Origin: Bradyrhizobium forestalis
GTDB lineage: Bacteria > Pseudomonadota > Alphaproteobacteria > Rhizobiales > Xanthobacteraceae
Assembly: GCF_002795245.1 (NCBI RefSeq)
Contig: NZ_PGVG01000053.1
Span: 1-41,932 of the forward strand
Reading direction: 5' to 3'
Length of the DNA: 41,932 nucleotides
The translations under genes and the position numbers were made by a program. This document shows, piece after piece, positions 18,062 through 26,023 of this stretch. Position 1 is the stretch's first letter. Each line of letters starts with the position of its first letter. Below the pieces are notes generated by a model. That model did no database searches. It was not told where the DNA came from and saw only the letters and a program-made list of their open reading frames with translations.

Positions 18062-18781
18062 GTGAATAAGCCTTTGACCGCCCCCCTACCTGCATCGCTC
18101 CTCGAAGCGCTTGCGCATTACGACACCCCGACAATTTGCAACGCAATGGAGATGGTCGCGCCGGAGCGACGGCTGATCGGCTACACGACCAAGCAGTTGG
18201 TCTGTCCATTTCCCGATCTGCCGCCGATTGTGGGCTACGCGCGTACCGCCACTATCCGCTCGGTCGTGCAAACGAGCTTGCCGCCAGCCGAAAAGTCCAA
18301 GAACCTGGTCGAATACTACAAGTACGTCGGCACGGGCTTCGGCCCTCGCATCGTGGTTATGCAAGACCTTGACGGGCCTGACATCGGCTATGGCGCGTGG
18401 TGGGGCGAGGTGCACAGCAACCTGCACAAGGCGCTCGGCTGTGTCGGAGTTGTCACGGACGGCTCCATCCGCGATGTGCCACAATGGGCGCACGGTTTCC
18501 AGGCGCTGGCCGGCTCCATCGGTCCCTCTCGTGCCTGGGTGCATGCCGACAACTTTGGTGGGCAAGTGCGTGTGGCCGGCATGACTGTGCGTTCCGATGA
18601 TCTAATCCACGCCGACCGCCATGGCGCAATCGTGATCCCAATGGATGTTGCCGAGAAATTGCCCGCTGCTGCCGAGCTCTGCGGCCGGCAGGAGCAGCCT
18701 CTGTTGGAGGTCGCGCGCTCGACCGACTTCTCGCTGGAGAAGCTGAAGGCAGCGCTGAAACGTTCGGCGGAGATTCACTAG
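18062..18781 (+). CDS. RraA-family protein (HMG/CHA aldolase-like)
   Basis: This 239-residue protein belongs to the RraA/4-hydroxy-4-methyl-2-oxoglutarate aldolase family, which uses a divalent metal to cleave or decarboxylate 2-keto acids; some members instead inhibit RNase E. The signature GVVTDGSIRDV (Arg-Asp pair) and the C-terminal VHADNFGGQVRVAG, DDLIHADRHGAIVIP block are typical. Start is GTG 18062 with AGGAGA at 18051-18056. The much longer open frame upstream (to 17540) is the relic of an oxidase, not part of this protein. It lies between solute-binding protein copy 2 and a BetB-like dehydrogenase, so a catabolic aldolase or decarboxylase role is more likely than RNA-degradosome control. 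Confidence 0.85.
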   Translation: MNKPLTAPLPASLLEALAHYDTPTICNAMEMVAPERRLIGYTTKQLVCPFPDLPPIVGYARTATIRSVVQTSLPPAEKSKNLVEYYKYVGTGFGPRIVVMQDLDGPDIGYGAWWGEVHSNLHKALGCVGVVTDGSIRDVPQWAHGFQALAGSIGPSRAWVHADNFGGQVRVAGMTVRSDDLIHADRHGAIVIPMDVAEKLPAAAELCGRQEQPLLEVARSTDFSLEKLKAALKRSAEIH

Positions 18782-19141
18782 ATGAATCCAAAAATCGCGT
18801 GAAGCCGAACCACAATCTGTCTAATCGTGCCGCCTGAACGATCGTCTGGCTCAGAATCCGAGTCGGATTGGTCGAACGTTGGCCGACAAGTGTATTGAGC
18901 GAATTTTTTCACAATGCCGCTGGCGGGCGAGACATAGAAGTGTTGGCCCCCAGCGATACCGGCCTTCGACAGCGGTGCTAGGAAACCATCGGCGCGCATA
19001 GAGTAAGCGAAGGTGCGGTAACGCTCTCGGCGAGAGTCGACGGCCACCGAAGCGTCAAAGCCGGATCGTAATCGGTCTGTCACCGCCTCATTGCGAGGCG
19101 CTCCTTTTGCAAATGGCGGCAATCACACGAAGTGAGGCATC
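18782..19141. other. Intergenic stretch, no gene recognised
   Basis: An open frame on the minus strand (18778-19122, 114 codons) overlaps the RraA stop and has no domain I know. I do not call it. The stretch should hold the leader of the aldehyde dehydrogenase gene. Confidence 0.4.
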
Positions 19142-20602
19142 ATGAAGGCACAACCCTTAGCATCGCACTACATCAACGGGGCCTATGTGGAGGATGATCA
19201 TGGCCGATCCATCGAGGTGATCTACCCCGCGACCGGTGAGATCATCGCGCGCCTCTATTCTGCTACATCGGACATTGTCGAACGCGCGGTCGGGGCCGCC
19301 CGCGCGGCTCAAGGTAAGTGGGCGAAGTTGAAGCCTGTCGCGCGCGGTCGCATCCTGCGCCGAGCTGCCGATATCCTGCGAGAACGTCACGCCCAACTCG
19401 GCCGTTTGGAAACGCTCGATACAGGCAGAGTAATACAGGAAACGCTTGGCGACCCTGGCGTCGCCGCAAACGCAATGGAATTCTTTGGCGGTGCGATCGC
19501 TTCCTTTTATGGCGATTATATCGACCTTGGCCAATCGTTCGGCTATTCGCGTCGCGAGCCGCTCGGCGTGTGCGTCGGTATCGGCGCCTGGAACTTTCCA
19601 ATCCAAATCGCTGCCATGAAAGCGGCTCCGGCGCTCGCGATGGGCAATGCGATGGTGTTTAAGCCCTCGGAAAACACGCCGCTATCGGCTCTCGCGCTGG
19701 CGGAGATCTTTACGGAGGCCGGTCTGCCTGATGGTGTTTTCAATGTGGTGCAAGGCTACGGAGATGTGGGCGAAGCTCTTGCAATTCACGAAACGGTAGC
19801 AAAGGTATCCCTTACCGGCTCGGTGCCGACCGCGCGCAAGGTCTCGGGTGTGGCTGCTTCAAAGTTGAAACATATTACCCTGGAACTCGGCGGTAAGTCG
19901 CCGGTCATCGTGTTCGATGATGCCGAGGTGGAAAATGCGGTCAGCGGTGCGTTGGCGGCCAACTTCTACGCCAATGGCGAGGTGTGCACGAACGGAACGC
20001 GCATCTTCCTGCACGAGGGAATTCGAGACCGGTTTCTCAAACGGCTGACTGAGCGCACAAAGAATATTCGAATCGGCGATCCCCTTGATCCGGAAACGCA
20101 CATGGGACCGCTAATCAACAAGACGCAGCATCAGAAGGTGCTCGACTATATCGCAATCGGCAAGACCGAAGGTGCAACGCTCCTTTGCGGCGGCGGGGTC
20201 CCACGACTACAAGGGTTCGATAGTGGCCTTTTCGTCGAACCAACTGTGTTCGTCGATGCAACGGACAGTATGACGATAGCACGAGAGGAGATTTTTGGGC
20301 CGGTGATGACCGTACTTTCTTTCCGGCATGAAGACGATGTCATCCGGCGCGCCAACGACACACAATTCGGACTGGCTGCTGGCGTGTTCACCCGCGACCT
20401 GTCGCGCGCACACCGAGTGATCACGGAACTGCAGGCTGGGACGTGCTGGATCAATACTTATAATCGAACGCCGATCGAATTGCCCTTCGGGGGATATAAA
20501 CACTCCGGCATCGGCCGCGAAAACGCGCTTGCTGCGCTCTCGCATTACTCGCAATTGAAGAGTATCTACGTGGAGACGGGTGATATCGCGAATCCGTACT
20601 AA
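19142..20602 (+). CDS. betB: Betaine-aldehyde dehydrogenase-like NAD(P)-dependent aldehyde dehydrogenase
   Basis: This 486-residue aldehyde dehydrogenase oxidises an aldehyde to its acid. Catalytic residues are Cys282 in NGEVCTNGTR, Glu248 in LELGGKSP and Asn151 in GAWNFP. The N-terminal block SHYINGAYVEDD, YPATGEIIARL and the C-terminal INTYNRTPIELPFGGYKHSG closely follow rhizobial BetB, which makes glycine betaine from betaine aldehyde. No betA, betC or betI is visible next to it, so a related amino-aldehyde could be the true substrate. Glycine betaine is also the predicted product of the carnitine module 15 kb downstream. A broken partial copy of this gene lies at 23155-23480. Confidence 0.85.
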   Translation: MKAQPLASHYINGAYVEDDHGRSIEVIYPATGEIIARLYSATSDIVERAVGAARAAQGKWAKLKPVARGRILRRAADILRERHAQLGRLETLDTGRVIQETLGDPGVAANAMEFFGGAIASFYGDYIDLGQSFGYSRREPLGVCVGIGAWNFPIQIAAMKAAPALAMGNAMVFKPSENTPLSALALAEIFTEAGLPDGVFNVVQGYGDVGEALAIHETVAKVSLTGSVPTARKVSGVAASKLKHITLELGGKSPVIVFDDAEVENAVSGALAANFYANGEVCTNGTRIFLHEGIRDRFLKRLTERTKNIRIGDPLDPETHMGPLINKTQHQKVLDYIAIGKTEGATLLCGGGVPRLQGFDSGLFVEPTVFVDATDSMTIAREEIFGPVMTVLSFRHEDDVIRRANDTQFGLAAGVFTRDLSRAHRVITELQAGTCWINTYNRTPIELPFGGYKHSGIGRENALAALSHYSQLKSIYVETGDIANPY

Positions 20603-20824
20603 TGTGCGGGACCACGCCGGCGCCCGGCTTTCAAGATCGATCGAACTGCTGAAGCGCCGCGACCGTGAATAGCCAATATGTGTTTGGTCTCGCGCCCGGC
20701 TATCAGGTCGCTCGAAAGCGTCGGGGAGCCGCAGAATAGCTGAGCAGTTGATGAGCAAGGATGCGCGCGAACACTTGTTGCATTTCGTCGCCTATTGGCT
20801 TGAGGCCACTGCGCAATCTGCTCG

Positions 20825-20995
20825 CTAAAATAATGATTCTTCTTTCATTGCACAGAGCCGATCAAAAGCCGACTTGAGCGAGGATTTCTGTGCGTCGGTG
20901 AGTTGGACGTGATGTGCTCGCTCTTCCGCCATCTCCAACTGAAGACCCAGGATTGTATTTCTGAGCTGCTGAGTAGCTCGCGCCACCGTCGGCAT
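20825..20995 (-). CDS. Possible small protein, 56 residues, unknown
   Basis: On the minus strand ATG 20995 to TAG 20825 encodes 56 residues rich in Gln, Glu, Leu and Ala (MPTVARATQQLRNTILGLQ onward). The composition suits one long amphipathic helix. An AAGG lies about 9 bases before the ATG. No homologue comes to mind. It could be a true small protein, the end of a decayed gene or chance. Confidence 0.3.
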   Translation of the reverse strand: MPTVARATQQLRNTILGLQLEMAEERAHHVQLTDAQKSSLKSAFDRLCAMKEESLF

Positions 20996-21991
20996 CGTCG
21001 GTTGCCTTGTGGGCGTTCAAGCGCTTTTAAACCTGCGGCGCTCGCAGAAAAATCCTGATGCCGATCTGTTGCACGCATCGATGCCCGCCTCGACTTTGAT
21101 GGTGTCATTCGCGAGGTGATTCGGCATCGCCCGACGGGTCTGACCAAACCGGCCCACTGCGACGAAGACGGATCGCGGTCGATCCCAGCAACATGTCATG
21201 AACTTCCGCAGAAGGCCCGCGACGCGCTCGATGCGCCGCAGTGGACACTAGCGTCCCTCACAGGCAGAGCCAGGGATGCGCGAAGATGCGTGCTCGAGAT
21301 CGACGAGGGAACACCGCGTTTGCCAATCCTCGACCTCGCCAGCCGCGTGACCATCGGAACCGGCAATGGCGGCGTCGACCGCGCATGACGAGCGCGCTCG
21401 CCTCGGGCACGGCCGTGGCGATCTGGGGGCCAGCTCCGAGAAGTCCAAGTCGCCAAAGGGCCGTTCCTTGCCGATTGCGACGACAGGGCGCGCACGCCTC
21501 GTGTGCAACGAGGGCGACCCCGAGCAAGTGAAGGCGCCAACGCCCACTACGGCGCGCGCAATGGCGCAGCGGCAACATGCGATCCTGCGGATGTCGAACG
21601 CGGCGAACTCGTGGAGAGCCTGAGTTGGCCGATGGTGCCCACCAGTCAATGCACGGCTTGGCTGCGCGAGCTGCTGCGGTGATCGCTGCTCGATCGCCTT
21701 GCGCATCACTCCGAAACGGGGAACGAGAACTACCTCGTCGCGGCGGCCAGAGCCAATACCAGGAAGCGATCGAGCGATCGAAAACCCGCAAAGGACGCGG
21801 GGGCGTTTTCATTGCGCCAGCGTCATCCTGTGCCACATCAGCGACGGTTTTTTTCATCCCGACGATAGAGTCAGTGGTCAGAGGCCATACGACTTAGTGC
21901 TGCGCTCGTGGCTCCTAAGGAACGAAAAGCGCCGCGTTCCCCAGCTTAGATGAAGAATTGCGTCCCCGCGAACGGTCTTATTGCAGAAATC

Positions 21992-22034
21992 CGGCTGAGG
22001 AAATCCCGTAACTATCTTATCGAATCCTCAGCCG
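21992..22034. promoter_or_regulatory. 10-bp perfect inverted repeat upstream of DUF296 copy 2
   Basis: CGGCTGAGGA (21992-22001) is repeated inverted as TCCTCAGCCG (22025-22034) with a 23-base spacer. The repeat ends 50 bases before the ATG at 22085, so it can be an operator pair or a hairpin in the leader RNA. Confidence 0.4.
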
Positions 22035-22084
22035 CTGGCACCGAGGATTTCGACAATCCCATTTTATATCTTCGGAGGTACGGC

Positions 22085-22672
22085 ATGACAAAGAGGAAAT
22101 CATTTGCTGGAAAAATCGAGGAAGTCGTTTACGCTCGACTCGAGCCAGGCGACGACCTTCTTCGAGCCCTTTGGGAAATCTGCAAGGAACACGATATTAA
22201 GACAGGCGTTCTTATGGACTGTACCGGTTCGATGGCGAACTGCGTTATGCAGCGGTTTGGTCACGAAGACCACGGAGGACTTGGGATCGATGTCGTCAAT
22301 ATCCGGGGACCGCTGGAGGTGACCGCTACTGGTGTTATCGGGACGGGCTGGGTTCCGGACAAGTCGGTAACAGTGCCGCCGCTGCTCAAGCGTGAAGGCT
22401 GGACAGGCTTCGGCTTCGGCGGCTGGGAAGGACACGAGACTCCCTATTGCCACGTCCATATCGTTGTCTCGAATAACTCGGAGACAGTTTGTGGGCACCT
22501 CTTGGAAGGTTCACATCTGCACCCTAAGCCGGCTCCCGACAAGGTCGACAAGATCACCGGGCGGGGTAACGTGCCCGAGCATTTCACGGTCGCGATCGCA
22601 AAAGTTTCCGGTGTGGTTCTGAAAGCGGTCTTTGATAAGTCGGGCTATTATCACGACGTCGTAGCCGCATAG
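22085..22672 (+). CDS. DUF296/PCC-domain protein (copy 2)
   Basis: This 195-residue paralogue of the protein at 14124 shares the EEVVYARLEPGDDLL opening, IKTGVLMDCTGSM, GPLEVTATGVIGTGWVPD, the GHETPYCHVHI segment with clustered His/Cys, CGHLLEGS and the C-terminal AIAKVSGVVLKAV block. GGAGGT at 22074-22079 fixes ATG 22085; the open frame upstream to 21950 is not needed. It carries an insert around residues 140-160 rich in Lys, Asp and Pro that copy 1 lacks. The role in this locus is unknown: a ligand-sensing or enzymatic function fits as well as DNA binding. Confidence 0.82.
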   Translation: MTKRKSFAGKIEEVVYARLEPGDDLLRALWEICKEHDIKTGVLMDCTGSMANCVMQRFGHEDHGGLGIDVVNIRGPLEVTATGVIGTGWVPDKSVTVPPLLKREGWTGFGFGGWEGHETPYCHVHIVVSNNSETVCGHLLEGSHLHPKPAPDKVDKITGRGNVPEHFTVAIAKVSGVVLKAVFDKSGYYHDVVAA

Positions 22673-22948
22673 TCGATCGCTTGAGGAATGCGCGGCGCAA
22701 CCTTCGCGAAGAATAACCTGGTAGTCCGTGCGGGCTAGCCGCCAGAGCGCCGGCTCGGCAGTTGGCGTTTGCCGTGCAAGTTCGAAATGACCGCATCCGC
22801 AACCGCGGCGTCTGACCTTCTTCCTAAGGGGTAACGTCTTTCGCCGGTAGGTTGCGGGTGTTCACGCCTATGACTGTAATGACCCGCTGAATCGGCACCA
22901 CTGCTAATGGCCCGAGCTTGCGTTTGCAGTTGTACCAAAGCTCTCTGC

Positions 22949-23154
22949 CAAGTTCGAGGAGGTCATTTACGCTCGGATTGAGTGGGCGGAAGATCTTCTT
23001 TTGGCTCTCTGGGATATCTTTAGACAAAACGATGTCAAGACAGGGGGCGTTCTGAACGCGACTGGAGACTTAGCCAAGCTAAGGATTACGCGGATTGTCA
23101 GGAAGCCGACTACGTACGATTTTGGGAACGACTTCGCGGAAATACCAGGGCCTA
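22949..23154 (+). pseudogene. DUF296 gene fragment (N-terminal third), third copy
   Basis: The plus strand reads KFEEVIYARIEWAEDLLLAL, FRQNDVKTGGVLNATGDLAKLR and DFGNDFAEIPGP in one frame, matching DUF296 copy 1 (14124) residue for residue over most positions. Similarity stops abruptly after IPGP, where aldehyde dehydrogenase sequence begins. No start with a good signal is in place, so it is a fragment. It resembles copy 1 more than its near neighbour copy 2. Confidence 0.8.
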
Positions 23155-23480
23155 CACGAGGGAATTCGGGACCGGTTGCTCAAACGGCTGACTGAGCGCA
23201 CCAAAAAAATTCGAATCGGCAATACCCTGCGGCGGGATCCCCGGCCACAAAGGGTTCGATTATCCCCTTTTCGTCGAACCAACTGTGTTCGTCGATGCAA
23301 TGGACAGCATGACAATAACGCGAGAGGAGAGTTTTGGGCTGGTGATGACGGTACTTTCTTTCCGGCACGAAGACGATGGCATCCGGCGCGCCAACGAACA
23401 CAATTCGGACTGGCTGCTGGCGTGTTCACCGGCGACCTGTCACGCGCACACCGAGTGATCATGGAATTGCAGGCTGGGAT
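23155..23480 (+). pseudogene. Aldehyde dehydrogenase fragment, rearranged copy of the betB-like gene
   Basis: The DNA from about 23155 (cgagggaattcgggaccgg) nearly repeats the betB-like gene from about 20015, including ctcaaacggctgactgagcg. After 'aatcggc' about 120 bases are missing relative to the original. Similarity then resumes (aagggttcgat, ttcgtcgaaccaactgtgtt) and runs to the 'ctgcaggctggga' part near 20440. Frames are broken. The piece is an internally deleted duplicate directly fused to a DUF296 fragment. Confidence 0.85.
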
Positions 23481-23928
23481 TGCTGTTAATGGATTTTGAG
23501 CCCTTGCAACCGCCGTCGTGTTGCATGGTGCCCCATCCCCTTTCTGGATCCGTCCCTTGTCAATCCATTCAGCACGCCGGTATTCAGCTCCAATTAGCGC
23601 AGTCCAGCTTTCGCTAATTAGGCTGCAGTTGGAGCGCTCGCGCCAAATTCGCGAGGAACTCGTCGGCTCTGCTGTTCGGTATGTTCTAATTCCGCGTATT
23701 CCGCAATGCAGGATTTCAACACGGCGGGTTCGTTGAGCTTCGCCGAGGCCATCTCGCGTGGAGCGGCAAGCTGAATTTCGCTCGTCATCGCCGTCGAAGC
23801 GTCCGAGTTCGTGAAAGAAAGGTTGAGCAATGACGTCTGAGGCTTGGGGGCGGGACCTGGGCCTCTACTTCAGAGGAGAGATCAGGGCGAAGAAATCCTG
23901 TTCGGACGCTTGAAATGCCCGAGCCGGA
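23481..23928. other. Intergenic stretch between relic and the minus-strand dehydratase gene
   Basis: No gene is recognised. It should contain the transcript end of the leftward dehydratase gene, but I see no strong hairpin with a T-run. Confidence 0.4.
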
Positions 23929-25485
23929 TCATCCCGGAACCGGCGCAAACACTCTGGCCATATAGGTTGAAAGATCGTCCACGATCTCCGCGCGCGAAGC
24001 GGACGTCACCCCCGCCAACGACTTCGCAAGCTCCTTCTTGAAGTCGAGCTGCATCGACCGCGCGATCTGGATCCGCTGCGCCTGCGGTGATCCGGCGCCA
24101 TGCATGGACTCGGTCAGATAGCCAACGGCGTTCCTGCCGAGCGTCATGTTCTCCAGCAGCCGAAGGATGCGGACCCGGGATTCGGTCGCGACTTCGGGTC
24201 GTCCCTTCAGATACTTCTCGATGATCGGACCGATGGTCTCGTGCCGCAGCTCCCGCTCTGAGGGCAGCGTCACCATCAGCCCCCCGGCGAGATCCTGTGC
24301 CAGCCGCCCGATTTCGTACGGCAATTTCGTCACATGATGTTTGCAGACATTCGCGAGCATTTCGTCCGGCAGACACGCTCCTGACTTCATCGCAATGCCC
24401 TGATGGCTCGCCGCTATGCCGGCGCCGTAGATCGTCTCGTTAAGGTGGGTCATCTCAACCAACTTGTCGCGGACATGGGAGGCGCGCTCGACACCGTTGT
24501 AATCTGCGATCGTCGCCGCCGCGCCTATGAGCACGTCGCCCACGCCCGTCTTACAGACGTAACTGCGGCGATGATAGCAGGTGAAACGTTCGACCAGTGT
24601 AGAGGCAAACTCAAACTCTCCGTCGAGGAAGAGGAGTTCCCGCGGAATGAAGACGTCCTCGAATACGATCATCGCTTCTTGACCGGAAAAACGTGCGTTG
24701 CCAGCGTCAATATCGCCGTCTTCGGCGCTGCGCGTGTCGCATGATTGCCGGCCGTAGATATAGGTGATTCCCTTGGCGTCAACAGGTATCGCGCCAACGA
24801 CGGCGTAATCCCTGTCCGCCGCGTCTAGTCGCATTGTTGGCATCACGATCAGCCAGTGCGAGTTGAGGCAGCCGGTCTGGTGCGCCTTCGCTCCGCTGAC
24901 ATAAACACCTTCCGCGGTCCGCCGCGTGATGTGAACGAACAGATCTGGATCCGCCTGCTCCGATGGGGATTTAGCGCGGTCACCTTTCACGTCGGTCATG
25001 GCACCACCGACGACGAGGTTCGCGCTCTGGATGCTCGCGAGAAATTTCGTGAAGCGGGCGTGATAGTCGGTGCCGTACTTTTCATCCAAATCGTATGTAA
25101 CCGAGTGCAGCGAATTGAGTGCATCCATGCCGACGCAGCGTTGGAAACAGGTGCCCGTCAGTTGGCCGAGACGGCGCTGCATCTTGTTCTGCATGACAAG
25201 GTCGGAGGTTCGCGACGAGATGTGCAGGAAGCGATTTACGCGATCACCGGTGAAAGGCGAGATGGCCAATGCCAATTCAGGGTCGTCAATGGCAAGATCG
25301 TAGGTCTGGGCGACCGCGTTTATCGAGGGGCGGATGATCGGGTGGTCGACCGGTTCTTCGACCACCTCGCCCATGAGATAAACTGTCAGCTTCCGTGCCC
25401 TCAAGCTCTCGATGTATTCCGCGCCGGATCGGATTGGATTCTCCGGCGGAGTGCTCGAACGGGCTGCGACGACTTTCTGGTCCAT
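23929..25485 (-). CDS. HpaB-superfamily flavoprotein, 4-hydroxybutyryl-CoA dehydratase (AbfD)-like
   Basis: This 518-residue protein belongs to the HpaB/acyl-CoA dehydrogenase-like flavoprotein superfamily (4-hydroxyphenylacetate 3-hydroxylase N- and C-terminal domains). It carries Cys113 and Cys117 in GTCFQRCVGMDAL, plus His305 and Cys311 in CYHRRSYVCKTGVGD. These positions match the C-X3-C and His/Cys ligands of the [4Fe-4S] cluster of 4-hydroxybutyryl-CoA dehydratase/vinylacetyl-CoA isomerase, which plain hydroxylases lack. The predicted reaction is FAD- and Fe-S-dependent dehydration or isomerisation of a 4-hydroxyacyl-CoA. ATG 25485 is chosen because GGAG lies 9 bases before it; the frame extends to 25527. 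An MFS transporter gene lies upstream on the same strand. A flavin monooxygenase role is the alternative. Confidence 0.8.
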   Translation of the reverse strand: MDQKVVAARSSTPPENPIRSGAEYIESLRARKLTVYLMGEVVEEPVDHPIIRPSINAVAQTYDLAIDDPELALAISPFTGDRVNRFLHISSRTSDLVMQNKMQRRLGQLTGTCFQRCVGMDALNSLHSVTYDLDEKYGTDYHARFTKFLASIQSANLVVGGAMTDVKGDRAKSPSEQADPDLFVHITRRTAEGVYVSGAKAHQTGCLNSHWLIVMPTMRLDAADRDYAVVGAIPVDAKGITYIYGRQSCDTRSAEDGDIDAGNARFSGQEAMIVFEDVFIPRELLFLDGEFEFASTLVERFTCYHRRSYVCKTGVGDVLIGAAATIADYNGVERASHVRDKLVEMTHLNETIYGAGIAASHQGIAMKSGACLPDEMLANVCKHHVTKLPYEIGRLAQDLAGGLMVTLPSERELRHETIGPIIEKYLKGRPEVATESRVRILRLLENMTLGRNAVGYLTESMHGAGSPQAQRIQIARSMQLDFKKELAKSLAGVTSASRAEIVDDLSTYMARVFAPVPG

Positions 25486-25550
25486 AGGAAATATCTCCAA
25501 TGAAGCGAGCCCGCGATGCGATGGCATCGGGGCCCGCGCAAACTGCTTGC

Positions 25551-25757
25551 TTAGGCCTGCACGACCAACGCGCAGGCGCTGTCGCTTCGAGCGGACGAAT
25601 GCCTGATCGCCGGGGTCACTTCGGGTGGCTTATAGCAATCCCATTCCCCATTCTCATGGAATTGCTTTGACACACGTACACTCTTGAACCGGTCCTCGCG
25701 GTTTCGGTCGCTCTCAGCGAAAAAGTCGTCGGTCGGCATCTCACGCATTAGGCTCAT
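25551..25757 (-). CDS. Possible small hypothetical protein upstream of the dehydratase gene
   Basis: A 68-codon minus-strand frame (MSLMREMPTDDFFAESDRNR onward) has GAGG about 9 bases before ATG 25757. It ends 65 bases before the dehydratase start, so it could be a small co-transcribed gene. It is charged and has no recognisable domain, signal or membrane segment. It may also be the truncated start of a lost gene. Confidence 0.35.
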   Translation of the reverse strand: MSLMREMPTDDFFAESDRNREDRFKSVRVSKQFHENGEWDCYKPPEVTPAIRHSSARSDSACALVVQA

Positions 25758-26023
25758 AACGGACTAACCTCGTCCTTGCCTGCCGCCTGGACCGGCCTGC
25801 AGGTAGTGCAGGTTCACGAATGGTCAGCACCGATCATATGCGGCGTCGGCTCCGTGTGACCATAGAATCGGCTGAAGCACGCACGCCTCGTCGCTGTCCC
25901 ACTAGAAAACGTACGTCGGTCCCCAGTTCATTTCGATGGGCTCAATTTGGGCGTGGCCACCTTGCCTTCATTGGTTGCGACTTCTTAGGTCATCTCAGCA
26001 CGCATGCTCAGTCAGGTACGATG

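Larger units (their letters stand above)
20603..22084. other. 1.5-kb stretch with one possible small ORF, otherwise unassigned
   Basis: Apart from the small minus-strand ORF at 20825-20995 and the inverted repeat at 21992-22034, I recognise nothing. The part 21180-21800 is GC-rich with several overlapping open frames on both strands, as expected by chance at high GC. It may be an eroded insertion sequence, but no transposase motif is readable. Confidence 0.4.

Noticed and set aside
21248..21857. Overlapping open frames on both strands in a GC-rich patch
   Set aside because: Three frames are open at once, with Arg/Ala-rich composition and no motif; typical chance frames, although an eroded IS cannot be excluded.
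23095..23499. 134-codon open frame as a real small aldehyde dehydrogenase-like protein
   Set aside because: It spans the DUF296/betB junction and an internal deletion and lacks the catalytic Cys and Glu regions.
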